From Parendozoicomonas haliclonae (GTDB lineage Bacteria; Pseudomonadota; Gammaproteobacteria; Pseudomonadales; Endozoicomonadaceae), in assembly GCF_900174585.1 (NCBI RefSeq), contig NZ_FWPT01000002.1, positions 496,001 to 560,000 on the forward strand: a DNA stretch of 64,000 nucleotides, in the 5' to 3' direction. Of the stretch, positions 10,514 to 19,180 are shown in pieces. The position numbers were made by a program, and so were the translations under genes. Every line of letters starts with the position of its first letter. Position 1 is the first letter of the stretch. The notes under the pieces were generated by a model, which did no database searches, was not told the origin of the DNA, and worked only from the letters and a program-made list of their open reading frames with translations.

Positions 10514-11145
10514 CCAGACCAGGGATGAAATGTAACACCAGCCAGCGAGGCTTTACCCTGCTGGAGATGCTGGTCGCTATCGCCATATTTGCCATGATCA
10601 GCCTCAGCGCCTATCAGCTGATGTCGGCCATGATGGATGCTCGAACCATCACGGCATCTGTGCATCAAAGGATGCAGTCCATCAATACGGCGCTGGTCGT
10701 TTTGGAGCAGGACTTTCGTCATATTGTCGATCGAGGTCTGCGGATTGATGGGCGCATGTCGTCCCAAAGTCTTTTCTCGGATGAGAATATGCTGGAGTCC
10801 GACGATGAAGCGATCAGCTTTACCCGTTCCCAGTGGCGAAACCCTCAGTACACCCTGCCACGCTCTGAACTGCAGAAGATTTCCTACCGGCTGAAAGAGC
10901 ACCGACTTGAGCGGCTTTATCACTACACGCTGGATCCGGCAGAAAATACCGAGCCTGAGATTCGACCATTGCTGGATAAGATCACCCAACTGGAATTCCG
11001 GTTCTTTATAAATGGCAGCTGGCAGGAGTCGTTTACCGAGCAGAACACCTTCCCGCAGGGCGTTATGGTTCGCCTGCAGCTGGAAGATATAGGCGAGATA
11101 CTACGGGTCTTTTCGCTTCCTGAACCATGGGGAGCGAATGAATGA
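10510..11145 (+). CDS. gspJ: Minor pseudopilin GspJ
   Basis: Minor pseudopilin of 211 residues with prepilin site QRG/FTLLEM and a hydrophobic helix (LVAIAIFAMISLSAYQLM). The family pattern LEQDFRHIVDRG is at about residues 72-83, and the C-terminal half is beta-rich. The ATG at 10510 overlaps the gspI stop; an ATG at 10525 would give a shorter leader. It overlaps gspK by ATGA. Confidence 0.93.
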   Translation: MTRPGMKCNTSQRGFTLLEMLVAIAIFAMISLSAYQLMSAMMDARTITASVHQRMQSINTALVVLEQDFRHIVDRGLRIDGRMSSQSLFSDENMLESDDEAISFTRSQWRNPQYTLPRSELQKISYRLKEHRLERLYHYTLDPAENTEPEIRPLLDKITQLEFRFFINGSWQESFTEQNTFPQGVMVRLQLEDIGEILRVFSLPEPWGANE

Positions 11146-12101
11146 GACAACAAAGAGGCGTAGCGTTGCTCACCGTTCTACTCATTGTTGCCATGATGGC
11201 TTTGTTGATGAGCGAGATCACCTTTGGCTTTCGCAATCAGGTTCGTAACGCCACCACCGGTGCTGAACTTGATCAGGCTCGCTGGTATGCCCGCTCGGCA
11301 GAAGAGCTGGCTATTCAGATACTACATCAGACTTTTACTGATGATGGGGATGTTATTCATCTGGGGCAGGCCTGGGCGACAGAAGGAATGGTATTCCCGG
11401 TGGAGTATGGTGTGATCGCCGGTTCCATCATTGATGCCCAAAGCTGCTTTAACCTCAATGCACTGGATATCGAGAGTCTGGACGATGCAAAAGCCGCTCA
11501 GCCCCTGCAGATATTCACAACACTGCTTGATACTCTTGAAGTAGACAGTGGCGAGGCCGAGGATATTGCCCGCGCGACCCGCGACTGGATGAATGCCGGA
11601 GCCGACAATATCCGCTATGGCGACAGCACTTATCTTGGTCGTCCTCTGCCGTCCCTGACCGGTCGTACCCTGATGCGTGACAACAGTGAGTGGCGAACAA
11701 TTGAAGGTGTGAATGCGGCTCTCGCCAGAAAAGTTATGCCTTACCTGTGTGCCCTGCCGACAAGGGAACTGCTGTTGAACGTCAACACTATCAGTGCAGA
11801 GCAGCCCGAATTACTGTCAGCCCTGTTTCAGGAGCGCCTCGCCGTTAACGAGGCAAGAGATATTCTGGAAAACCGTCCTGTAAACGGCTGGAGCTCTGTT
11901 TCTGACTTTATCGGTGATTCCCAGCTGGGCCCGGATATTGTCGGTGAAGCAACACCACACCTCACGACAGAGAGCGCTTATTTTCTGGTGAAGGCATCGG
12001 CCAGAGCCGGTGAATCCGAAACCGGCATCATCAGCCTGCTTTATCGAATGAAAAACAAAGGATTATCCGTTGTCTCCAGAAAATCTGGAGCCTTGATGTA
12101 A
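11142..12101 (+). CDS. gspK: Pseudopilus tip protein GspK
   Basis: Large minor pseudopilin (319 residues) that caps the pseudopilus. The N-terminal segment QRG/VALLTVLLIVAMMALL has a prepilin cleavage site but lacks the +5 Glu of the other pseudopilins, as is usual for GspK. An alpha domain with LVNVNT-type motifs (here LLLNVNTISAEQPELLSALF) and DIENRPVNG-like text (ARDILENRPVNGWSSVSDF) is present. A 57-bp gap separates it from gspL. Confidence 0.94.
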   Translation: MRQQRGVALLTVLLIVAMMALLMSEITFGFRNQVRNATTGAELDQARWYARSAEELAIQILHQTFTDDGDVIHLGQAWATEGMVFPVEYGVIAGSIIDAQSCFNLNALDIESLDDAKAAQPLQIFTTLLDTLEVDSGEAEDIARATRDWMNAGADNIRYGDSTYLGRPLPSLTGRTLMRDNSEWRTIEGVNAALARKVMPYLCALPTRELLLNVNTISAEQPELLSALFQERLAVNEARDILENRPVNGWSSVSDFIGDSQLGPDIVGEATPHLTTESAYFLVKASARAGESETGIISLLYRMKNKGLSVVSRKSGALM

Positions 12102-12158
12102 CGGTTATGAAAGGAATACATCGCAGAATGGTTGTTATACGTTGTAAAGGTGAGTCCC

Positions 12159-13301
12159 GTGGATAACAACCTTATTATTTGGTTACCGGCCTCTGAGATG
12201 GAGCCGGTATTTTGGCTGACCCGCTCTGAACAAGGGCAACTGTCGGTGAGTAACCTGCTCACACAGCAGCTGGGCAAGCTGGCTGAACAGCTGCCTGGCC
12301 GAAAAGTTACAGTACTGGTTCCGGGTGAAGCCGTTACGCTTCATAGCCTGGAACAGGCAGGAAAGATTAACTCTGCCGTTTATCAGTCCCTGCGCTGGCG
12401 CCTGGAAGACGATATTGCGGAAGATGTTGAGCAATTGCATATCGCCGTGCTTGAGCAGGCTGATGGAATTGCACATTTGGCTAGTGTCAGTCAGGCCAGA
12501 ATGGAGCAGTGGCAGAGTTGGCTGGCGGGTGCAGAGATTGAGAGCAACCAATGGCTTCCCGATACTCTGGCCTTGCCTTGGAATGAAGGTGAGATATCTA
12601 TTTTCCATAAGGAGAAGAAGTCTCTTGTTCGTTCCGGGCAATATACAACAGCGGTATGCGAAGAGAGCTGGATGCCGCTCTATCTTCGCAGTATTGATTC
12701 CGATGAGCTTGCCCACAAAGAGCTGTCTGTGGATTCTGTGTTTGAAGTCGCCAGCCGCTCTTCACTGAATCTGCTGCAGGGCAGCTGGCAGCCCCGCTCT
12801 AAAACAATGTTGCAGGTTCGAGTCTGGCGTAGAGCCGCTGTTCTGGCGGTGCTTTCTCTAACTCTTTTTCTTGGCCAGAGCATAACGCTGAACACGCGCC
12901 TTGAAGCTCAGAATCAAACTCTTCAGCAACAGGCCAAAGACATCTACCAGCAGCTTTTTCCTGGCGAGCGTATTGTGCGCCTTGAATCCCAACTCAAGCA
13001 GAAGCTGGCCAGTCTGCAGGGCAGCAAGCAAACAGAAGTTGTGACTATGCCTCTATTGCTTGAGCAACTGGCTCCAGCGTTCACCAGCGTGCCGGCCTTT
13101 CAAACGATGGATATGGAGTACAACCTGAGTCGAGAAGAGCTACGAATCACAGCGCAAAGCGTCGATTTTGAAAGCTTTGAGCGATTCCGAGAATCCGCTC
13201 CAACATCCTTACAGGTGACGATCGAAAGCACAGAGCAACAGAACAAGCTGGTAAAAGGCACGGTTATTGTAAAAGCCTCTACCGAAGGAGCGGCATCATG
13301 A
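12159..13301 (+). CDS. gspL: Type II secretion system protein GspL
   Basis: Bitopic inner-membrane protein (about 380 residues) that recruits GspE and binds GspM. It has an N-terminal actin-like cytoplasmic domain (NNLIIWLPASEM onward), a membrane segment at about residues 224-243 (AAVLAVLSLTLFLGQSI), then a periplasmic ferredoxin-like domain preceded by a Gln-rich helix. I chose the GTG at 12159 because AAGGTGAG lies 4 nt before it and it gives the usual family N-terminus. TTG at 12132 is an alternative in the same frame. The gene overlaps gspM by ATGA. Confidence 0.9.
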   Translation: MDNNLIIWLPASEMEPVFWLTRSEQGQLSVSNLLTQQLGKLAEQLPGRKVTVLVPGEAVTLHSLEQAGKINSAVYQSLRWRLEDDIAEDVEQLHIAVLEQADGIAHLASVSQARMEQWQSWLAGAEIESNQWLPDTLALPWNEGEISIFHKEKKSLVRSGQYTTAVCEESWMPLYLRSIDSDELAHKELSVDSVFEVASRSSLNLLQGSWQPRSKTMLQVRVWRRAAVLAVLSLTLFLGQSITLNTRLEAQNQTLQQQAKDIYQQLFPGERIVRLESQLKQKLASLQGSKQTEVVTMPLLLEQLAPAFTSVPAFQTMDMEYNLSREELRITAQSVDFESFERFRESAPTSLQVTIESTEQQNKLVKGTVIVKASTEGAAS

Positions 13302-13840
13302 GCAATCCGTCGCCTTTCTTGGGGCTTACAGTATTCACAGAGCAATACCAGCAGCTAAGGGCTCGTTTCAGCCGTTACTGGCATGGATTATCTTTGCGGG
13401 AACGTCGTCTGTTTATGGTAATGGCACCGGTAGTCGGGGTCTGGATTATCTGGATGGGTATCGTCTATCCGATAAATAGCAAAACCCAACAACTGCAGGG
13501 ACAGCTATACAGCAATGAACAAATGCTGGGCAGAGTACACTCTTTCGCCAGTGCGATTACTGCGTTAAAGGCTGAAGGCCATAGCGTTTCAACATTAACA
13601 GATCAGCCTCTGAATCGGGTGATCAATCAGTCGGCCAGCAAAGCCAAACTGACCATTAGCAGCATGCGCAGCCAGGCAGACAGTGTTCAGGTTCAATTGG
13701 CCAATGCACCGTTTACCCAGATCATGGACTGGATTGCCAACCTAGAACAAAGCAATATTGTCGCCAGCCATGTGCGATTTGAAAAAACCGACCGCCCCGG
13801 CGTGGTTTCAACAGCAAGACTGGAGTTCAAGCGTTTATGA
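13298..13840 (+). CDS. gspM: Type II secretion system protein GspM
   Basis: Inner-membrane partner of GspL, 180 residues. A basic cytoplasmic segment with LSLRERRLFMV precedes a membrane helix at about residues 43-62 (VMAPVVGVWIIWMGIVYPI). A periplasmic coiled region and a small ferredoxin-like domain follow (LNRVINQSASKAKL and FTQIMDWIANLEQ). The order and ATGA overlaps with gspL and gspN support the call. Confidence 0.93.
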   Translation: MSNPSPFLGLTVFTEQYQQLRARFSRYWHGLSLRERRLFMVMAPVVGVWIIWMGIVYPINSKTQQLQGQLYSNEQMLGRVHSFASAITALKAEGHSVSTLTDQPLNRVINQSASKAKLTISSMRSQADSVQVQLANAPFTQIMDWIANLEQSNIVASHVRFEKTDRPGVVSTARLEFKRL

Positions 13841-14598
13841 GAGCTGGAAGAAAGACCGCTTTAGCCGGACTGGCAGTGCTGGCCTTTGCCGGTTTTATGA
13901 CAGCCTATGCCCCGGCACATTTGATTCATTATGCACCACTGCCTGCCGGTCTGAGCATCAACCAGCCAGAAGGCACAATCTGGTCAGGAAAGACCAGCAG
14001 CGTGACGTATAGCTCAGTTCAGATTCCTGATGTGCAGTGGCAGGTGAACCCTGCCAGCCTGCTGACCGGACAAGTAGAGATCACCTTTCAGGCCGGAGGG
14101 CATCAGGAAGCTATCATGGCATCCGGAACGCTCTATCTCGATCAGACAACCCTGACGCTTGATAATGTTGAAGGTGAAGCTGATCTTAATTGGCTCAATC
14201 AGCAGCTGCCGAGAAGAAACCGCATCCCAGCTCAGCTGGGCGGCTATGCGTTCCTGAATCTTGAGAGTCTGGAATTAAACCAAACATCCTGCCTGGCACT
14301 GGATGGTGAATTAACGGTGAACAAAGGTCGAATTAACAGCGTATTTGGCAACCTGCCTTTGGGTAGCACAGAAGCGGATTTGAGCTGTTCCGGCAATCAG
14401 GTTAAAGCGTTGTTTAACCAGAGTTCTAAACAGCTCAATGCCAATGGACAGCTGACTCTCAGCCCGGGCCGGTACGCTTTGAGCACAACCATTCGCCCTT
14501 CCAGCCAGATGCCTAAATCCATGCAGCAGGGTCTGGCAATGCTTGGCCGGAAGTCAGCGGATGGAAGTTATGCTGTTTCCTGGAATGGACGCTGGTAA
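13837..14598 (+). CDS. gspN: Type II secretion system protein GspN
   Basis: Last gene of the operon, 253 residues. It has one N-terminal membrane segment (about residues 8-26) and a periplasmic beta-rich domain. Family patterns include the segment around PEGTIWSGKTSSV (residues 46-58) and VQWQVNPASLLTG. GspN is present in only some T2SS loci and its exact role is unclear. It converges on the minus-strand ygjV-like gene 26 bp away; a GC-rich inverted repeat at 14627-14645 lies over the end of that gene. Confidence 0.9.
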   Translation: MRAGRKTALAGLAVLAFAGFMTAYAPAHLIHYAPLPAGLSINQPEGTIWSGKTSSVTYSSVQIPDVQWQVNPASLLTGQVEITFQAGGHQEAIMASGTLYLDQTTLTLDNVEGEADLNWLNQQLPRRNRIPAQLGGYAFLNLESLELNQTSCLALDGELTVNKGRINSVFGNLPLGSTEADLSCSGNQVKALFNQSSKQLNANGQLTLSPGRYALSTTIRPSSQMPKSMQQGLAMLGRKSADGSYAVSWNGRW

Positions 14599-14624
14599 TT
14601 ATTACCAACCCATTTTAAGCCCTT

Positions 14625-15134
14625 TCACCCCTGCGCTGCGGGGGTAACCTGACTTTCCTTGATCATTCGGTAGATAGAGATACCGTTACTGACCACAAAG
14701 CTGGCTTCAATCAAACTGCCACCAATGGAACCCGCCAGCACATTATGCAGCAGCCAGCAGCAAGAGCTGGACAACAGAATCAAACGCAGTGGCACACCGG
14801 TAATGGAGAACAGCGCCCATGATGTCAGCAGGGAACCGATGACAGGCGGAATCTCATACCACTGCTCAATATTGGGAACTGCCATCATCAGGATCAGGCC
14901 GATAAACGCCAGCATCATCCATTTTGACTTGGATTTAATAGACACTAGATTGCGAATGCCATTAATAGCAACATTAACAGCCGTTCCCTGTGTTCCTAAC
15001 AGAAAGAAATGCACTGCCATAACAAAGCAATAGAGCGCCATCAGGACACGAAACCGGATATCATCCTTTTGCAAGAATCCATAGATACCCACAAAGAAGG
15101 CCGCAATACCTATAAGCTGGGCAATTAACATCAT
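14625..15134 (-). CDS. YgjV-family inner-membrane protein
   Basis: Small polytopic membrane protein (about 169 residues) with roughly five or six hydrophobic segments. It contains family-like patterns AQLIGIAAFFVGIYGF at the start, GTQGTAVNVAINGIRNLVS in the middle and LHNVLAGSIGGSLIEASF near the end, all resembling E. coli YgjV, whose function is unknown. In E. coli ygjV lies beside the uxaCA hexuronate genes, so its position next to this uronate locus may be meaningful. The frame opens at an ATG at 15167, but I prefer the ATG ATG pair at 15134/15131, where GGGG lies just upstream and the hydrophobic start is immediate. Confidence 0.75.
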   Translation of the reverse strand: MMLIAQLIGIAAFFVGIYGFLQKDDIRFRVLMALYCFVMAVHFFLLGTQGTAVNVAINGIRNLVSIKSKSKWMMLAFIGLILMMAVPNIEQWYEIPPVIGSLLTSWALFSITGVPLRLILLSSSCCWLLHNVLAGSIGGSLIEASFVVSNGISIYRMIKESQVTPAAQG

Positions 15135-15206
15135 TTTCCCCAAAGGTAGGATGGAACCACAGGCCATCCGCCCTACAACAAGGCCAGCTGAAATATTTTT
15201 TAGGTC

Positions 15207-15275
15207 ACCCTCAGGACTGAGGGTAAGGACTGTCGTTTATCTATAAAACGACACTTCTCTGAAGTCACGCGACTT
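15207..15275. other. Three consecutive inverted repeats between the ygjV-like and kdgR-like genes
   Basis: Perfect arms are at 15207-15213/15218-15224 (ACCCTCA, 4-nt loop), 15231-15238/15246-15253 (TGTCGTTT, 7-nt loop) and 15262-15266/15271-15275 (AAGTC, 4-nt loop). They lie in the 215-bp gap downstream of the kdgR-like gene and upstream of the ygjV-like gene. They could be terminators, a structured leader or a small RNA. No clean T tract decides between these. Confidence 0.5.
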
Positions 15276-15349
15276 TACAAACTGATGCTATGCGCAAGCC
15301 ATGTCTTTAGCTGCGCACAGTTCAGATTTCAGATTCGTTCAAATTACCA

Positions 15350-16123
15350 TCACAGCGCAGCTACTGTACTTCCCAGTTCGGTGGAGACAGACTGCCCGGC
15401 ATTACGTAACTGCTGAAGAATCTCCGGCATAAACTCTTCATCCAGACGGAATGTAGGAATGGAAATACTGATACCGGCAATCGGCATGTTATTCCGGTCA
15501 AAAACGGGTACAGCAAAGCAACGAACATTTAACTCATGTTCCTGATCATCCATTGCATAGCCGCGTCCTTGTATCGTGATTAACTCCTCATCCCACTGTC
15601 CCTGGCTCACGATTGTGTTTTCAGTAAAGCGGGTGAAAGGTGCAACTCCAGCCTGAATTCGCCCCTCCTCTTCCGGAAGAGCTGCAGAAATTGCTTTACC
15701 GATTGCCGTACAGTGAACCGGCGCTCTGCGTCCCACCTTAGAAACCAGCTGTAAAGCATGCCGGGATGGAATCTTGTGCAAATACACCATAGCGCCATCT
15801 TCAATAGAACCAAGGTGCACAGTTTCACCGGTTAAATCGCTGAGCTTCTGCATATACTCACCGGCAATACTGATGATATCGAGGTGATCGATAATCTGGG
15901 AACTGAGCTCAAACAGTTTCATGGTCAAGCGATACCGCTCTGTATTCGCCTGCTGTTTGACATACCCCATGCTTTCAAGGGTCTTAACAAAACGGTGGAT
16001 CGTGGCTTTGGGGAGCTTGAGCCTATCGGCCAGATCTGAAATCCCGGCATCGGGATGGGTCGCCATATCTTCCAGTATGGCGAACACCCGCACTACGGCG
16101 GAAACAGTTGAGGTATTTTCCAT
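15350..16123 (-). CDS. kdgR: KdgR-type IclR-family transcriptional regulator (paralogue 1)
   Basis: IclR-family regulator of 257 residues. The N-terminal winged helix-turn-helix is at about residues 5-65 (ISDLADRLKLPKATIHRFVKTLESMGYV), and the C-terminal effector-binding domain starts near residue 80 (LTGETVHLG, YLHKIPSRHALQLVSKVGRRAPVHCTAIGKA). This pattern is close to KdgR, the repressor of pectin and hexuronate genes that responds to 2-keto-3-deoxygluconate. It is divergent from uxaC-uxuA across 319 bp, so it probably controls them and itself. It closely resembles the regulator at 20674-21465. No clear Shine-Dalgarno sequence precedes the ATG. Confidence 0.85.
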   Translation of the reverse strand: MENTSTVSAVVRVFAILEDMATHPDAGISDLADRLKLPKATIHRFVKTLESMGYVKQQANTERYRLTMKLFELSSQIIDHLDIISIAGEYMQKLSDLTGETVHLGSIEDGAMVYLHKIPSRHALQLVSKVGRRAPVHCTAIGKAISAALPEEEGRIQAGVAPFTRFTENTIVSQGQWDEELITIQGRGYAMDDQEHELNVRCFAVPVFDRNNMPIAGISISIPTFRLDEEFMPEILQQLRNAGQSVSTELGSTVAAL

Positions 16124-16442
16124 GACGAGACAAATAATTAACCCAGTTACTGCAGAACATTTTCAGCAGCACCAGTCAAAATTCAAACCATATTTATGAG
16201 AAAACTGGCCGTTTTCAGCTCAACTGAAACCTAACCAAGCAGAGAAGTTTCGCTTATCACGGACGATGATAGTCTGCTCGATACTTAAATACATTGTCTC
16301 ACAACAGTAATATCCGTCTTTTTACCTACATATAGTAGGCAAAGTCACAATCCCTTCGCGAACGTGTCACTTTATAAAGAGCAGACTGGTTTTCACCAGA
16401 TATCAGGCTATACCTGTGAACCTCTACTCTTGAGGCACCCCC
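16124..16442. promoter_or_regulatory. Divergent control region between kdgR-like gene and uxaC
   Basis: This gene-free stretch must hold the promoters of both flanking genes. Visible dyads are GAAAAC-N5-GTTTTC at 16200-16216 (a possible regulator site, with half-sites like those of the putative KdgR box at 21872), CCTAC-N5-GTAGG near 16325-16339, and two small hairpins in the uxaC leader: CTGGT-TTTC-ACCAG at 16386-16399 and CAGG-N5-CCTG just after it. I could not place a convincing -35/-10 pair. GAGG about 9 nt before 16443 serves uxaC. Confidence 0.5.
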
Positions 16443-17894
16443 ATGACTATTGCGTCCAATATTGGAAAGGCTCACCTTCACCCCGATCGCCTCTTCTCTG
16501 CTGATACCAATATACGTGCTGTAGCCCGAGAGATTTACAACAGTATCCAGGGGCTGCCAATCATTAGTCCCCATGGCCATACTGACCCGCGCTGGTACGC
16601 GGAAAACAAGCGCTTTGATAACCCGGCCGCATTTCTGGTTATTCCAGATCATTATGTATTCCGGATGCTCTACAGTCAGGGCATTGAGCTGGAGGAGCTG
16701 GGCATTCCCAGTGTTGATGGCACGCCGGTGGAACAGGATCCCCGCAAAATCTGGCGTTTATTTGCAAAGAATTTTCACCTTTATCGCGGCACTCCAACCA
16801 AACTCTGGATGACCCATTCCCTGAGTGAAGTCCTGGGTGTGGATGAACCCTTATGCGAAGCCTCTGCAGACAGAATTTACGACCATATCGAAGCCTGCCT
16901 GGCCTCGGACGCATTTCTTCCTCGTACTCTGTTTGAAAAATTTAATATCGAGGCGCTGGCCACTACTGAGTTCGCTGTCGACACCCTTGAGCACCATAAA
17001 ACCATCAATAGTTCCGGCTGGCGAGGGCGGGTAATCACAACATTTCGGCCTGACGATATCACCAACCCACAGCATCCATTGTTTCAAACCAATATCAAAA
17101 TCCTTGGCGAGCAGACCGGCGAGGAAACAAGCCGCTGGACAGGTTATCTCGAAGCAATCCGCAAGCGCCGAGCCTTCTTTAAGGAGATGGGAGCCACAGC
17201 AACCGATCATGGTTTTCCCACAGCTTTTACTACGATTCTGACGGAAACCCAGTGTCAGAACCTGTTGACCAAGGCTATTGCTGGCGTCTGCACTCCGGAA
17301 GAAGCCGAGCTGTTTCGTGGGCATATGCTGGTTGAAAATGCCCGTATGAGTTGTGATGACGGTTTGGTCATGCAGATACACGTCGGCTGCTATCGCAACC
17401 ATAATCCGCTGATCTACAAACACTTCGGGCAGGACAAGGGCTGCGATATCCCAACACGTATCGATTTCGTAAATGGCTTTCGCCCGCTTCTCAATGAAGT
17501 GGGCAACAATCCCAATATGACCATCATCGCCTTCAGCCTGGATGAGAGTTCCTACAGCCGGGAAATCGCTCCCTTGGCTGGTCACTACCCTGCCTTGAAA
17601 ATTGGTCCGGCCTGGTGGTTCCATGACTCACCGGAGGGGATGAAGCGCTATCGTCGTCAGATCACAGAGACAGCCGGCTTTTATAATACTGTTGGCTTCA
17701 ATGACGATACCCGGGCCTTTCTTTCGATTCCCGCACGCCATGATGTTGCCCGTCGGGTAGACTCCAACTTTCTGGCTCATTACGTCTGCGAGCATCTACT
17801 GACACTGGAGGAAGCTCTCGATATCGCCCATGACCTGACCTATACACTGCCCAGAAAAGCTTACAAGCTGGACACGCAGGTAAAGACACCATGA
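16443..17894 (+). CDS. uxaC: Glucuronate/galacturonate isomerase
   Basis: UxaC (483 residues) converts D-glucuronate to D-fructuronate and D-galacturonate to D-tagaturonate in the cytoplasm, the first step of hexuronate catabolism. It belongs to the amidohydrolase-like UxaC family. The characteristic metal-site segment [18 protein letters not shown] is near residues 38-55, with [13 protein letters not shown] following, and [20 protein letters not shown] near the C-terminus. The length matches the usual 465-490 residues. It overlaps uxuA by ATGA, forming a two-gene operon. Confidence 0.95.
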   Translation: MTIASNIGKAHLHPDRLFSADTNIRAVAREIYNSIQGLPIISPHGHTDPRWYAENKRFDNPAAFLVIPDHYVFRMLYSQGIELEELGIPSVDGTPVEQDPRKIWRLFAKNFHLYRGTPTKLWMTHSLSEVLGVDEPLCEASADRIYDHIEACLASDAFLPRTLFEKFNIEALATTEFAVDTLEHHKTINSSGWRGRVITTFRPDDITNPQHPLFQTNIKILGEQTGEETSRWTGYLEAIRKRRAFFKEMGATATDHGFPTAFTTILTETQCQNLLTKAIAGVCTPEEAELFRGHMLVENARMSCDDGLVMQIHVGCYRNHNPLIYKHFGQDKGCDIPTRIDFVNGFRPLLNEVGNNPNMTIIAFSLDESSYSREIAPLAGHYPALKIGPAWWFHDSPEGMKRYRRQITETAGFYNTVGFNDDTRAFLSIPARHDVARRVDSNFLAHYVCEHLLTLEEALDIAHDLTYTLPRKAYKLDTQVKTP

Positions 17895-19123
17895 GCATGG
17901 AGCAGACCTGGCGCTGGTACGGTCCGAATGACCCGGTCTCGTTGCGAGATATCCGCCAGACCGGAGCAACCGGTATCGTCACCGCACTCCACCATATTCC
18001 CAATGGGGATACTTGGAGCATTGCAGAAATCCGAGACCGCAAACGGCTGATTGAGTGGGATAACGAGCGTGATAGCCCAACCGGGCTGAGCTGGTCAGTC
18101 GTCGAGAGTGTTCCCGTCAGTGAAGATATCAAGAAACGTACCGGTGACTTTGCCCGGCATATTACGAATTACCAGCAAACACTTCAGAATCTGGCAGCCT
18201 GCGGCATTGATGTTGTTGTGTATAACTTTATGCCAGTGCTGGACTGGACCCGCACAGACCTGGCCTGGGAATACCATGACGGTTCAAAAGCTCTGCGCTA
18301 TGACCACACGGCTTTTGCTGCTTTTGACTTGCACCTGCTTAAACGTCCCGGCGCGGAACAGGATTACGATGCTAGCACTCAAGAGAAAGCACAGGTGTAC
18401 TTTGAGAGCATGAGCGATGAGGACAAGGCTCAGCTAATCAAAAATATTATTGCCGGTCTTCCCGGTGCCGAAGAGGGCTACACCCTGCAGCAATTTCAGG
18501 ATGCTCTGGACAGCTACGACGAAATTGATGCGGACACACTGCGCAACCACCTTTTTCGCTTTCTGGAAGCTGTTGTGCCGGTTGCCGAAGAGTGTGGAGT
18601 ACTCTTGGCGATCCATCCTGATGATCCGCCTCGTCCTATTCTCGGACTGCCCCGGATTGCCAGTACTGAAGAAGACTATCGCCAGATAATCGAAGCGGTA
18701 AACAGCCTGTCTAATGGCATCACGTTTTGTACTGGCTCTCTGGGTGCACAGCACCATATTGATCTTCCGGGTATGGTGAAACGTCTGGGTTCCCATATTC
18801 ACTTTACCCACCTACGCAGCACTCAGTTTGAAGACGACGGGTACAGCTTTCACGAAGCCGACCATCTGACGGGTGACGTTAATATGTACCAAGTCATGCT
18901 GGCATTATTGGAAGAACAGCGAAGACGGGAAAAAGAAGGTCGTAAGGATCGGAGAATGCCGCTCCGCCCTGATCATGGACATCAGATGCTGGATGATTTG
19001 AACAAAAAGACCAACCCCGGATACTCCTGTATTGGCCGTATGCGTGGTCTGGCGGAATTAAGGGGCATGATGATGGCTATCGAGAACGCGCTTGAAAATC
19101 AGGAGCAAACCTCAAGTCCATGA
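17891..19123 (+). CDS. uxuA: Mannonate dehydratase
   Basis: UxuA (410 residues) dehydrates D-mannonate to 2-keto-3-deoxy-D-gluconate. It is a TIM-barrel family member with the usual start ([34 protein letters not shown]), the metal-binding segments [26 protein letters not shown] and IHFTHLRS, and a C-terminal [10 protein letters not shown]. It is translationally coupled to uxaC. The enzyme that should make its substrate, fructuronate reductase UxuB, is not encoded in this window. Confidence 0.96.
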   Translation: MSMEQTWRWYGPNDPVSLRDIRQTGATGIVTALHHIPNGDTWSIAEIRDRKRLIEWDNERDSPTGLSWSVVESVPVSEDIKKRTGDFARHITNYQQTLQNLAACGIDVVVYNFMPVLDWTRTDLAWEYHDGSKALRYDHTAFAAFDLHLLKRPGAEQDYDASTQEKAQVYFESMSDEDKAQLIKNIIAGLPGAEEGYTLQQFQDALDSYDEIDADTLRNHLFRFLEAVVPVAEECGVLLAIHPDDPPRPILGLPRIASTEEDYRQIIEAVNSLSNGITFCTGSLGAQHHIDLPGMVKRLGSHIHFTHLRSTQFEDDGYSFHEADHLTGDVNMYQVMLALLEEQRRREKEGRKDRRMPLRPDHGHQMLDDLNKKTNPGYSCIGRMRGLAELRGMMMAIENALENQEQTSSP

Positions 19124-19127
19124 ACAA

Positions 19128-19163
19128 ATAACCCCCGACCAGAATCCACCGGACGGGGGTTAT
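19128..19163. terminator. Bidirectional hairpin between uxuA and uxaA
   Basis: A perfect 10-bp stem (ATAACCCCCG paired with CGGGGGTTAT) with a 16-nt loop fills the 57-bp gap between two convergent genes. It has no marked T tract on the plus strand. Confidence 0.65.
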
Positions 19164-19180
19164 CGTTGTATGCGACAAGA

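Noticed and set aside
14627-14645. GC-rich ACCCC/GGGGT hairpin as a gspN terminator
   Set aside because: It lies within the last codons of the ygjV-like gene with a short stem and no T tract; support is too weak to list separately.
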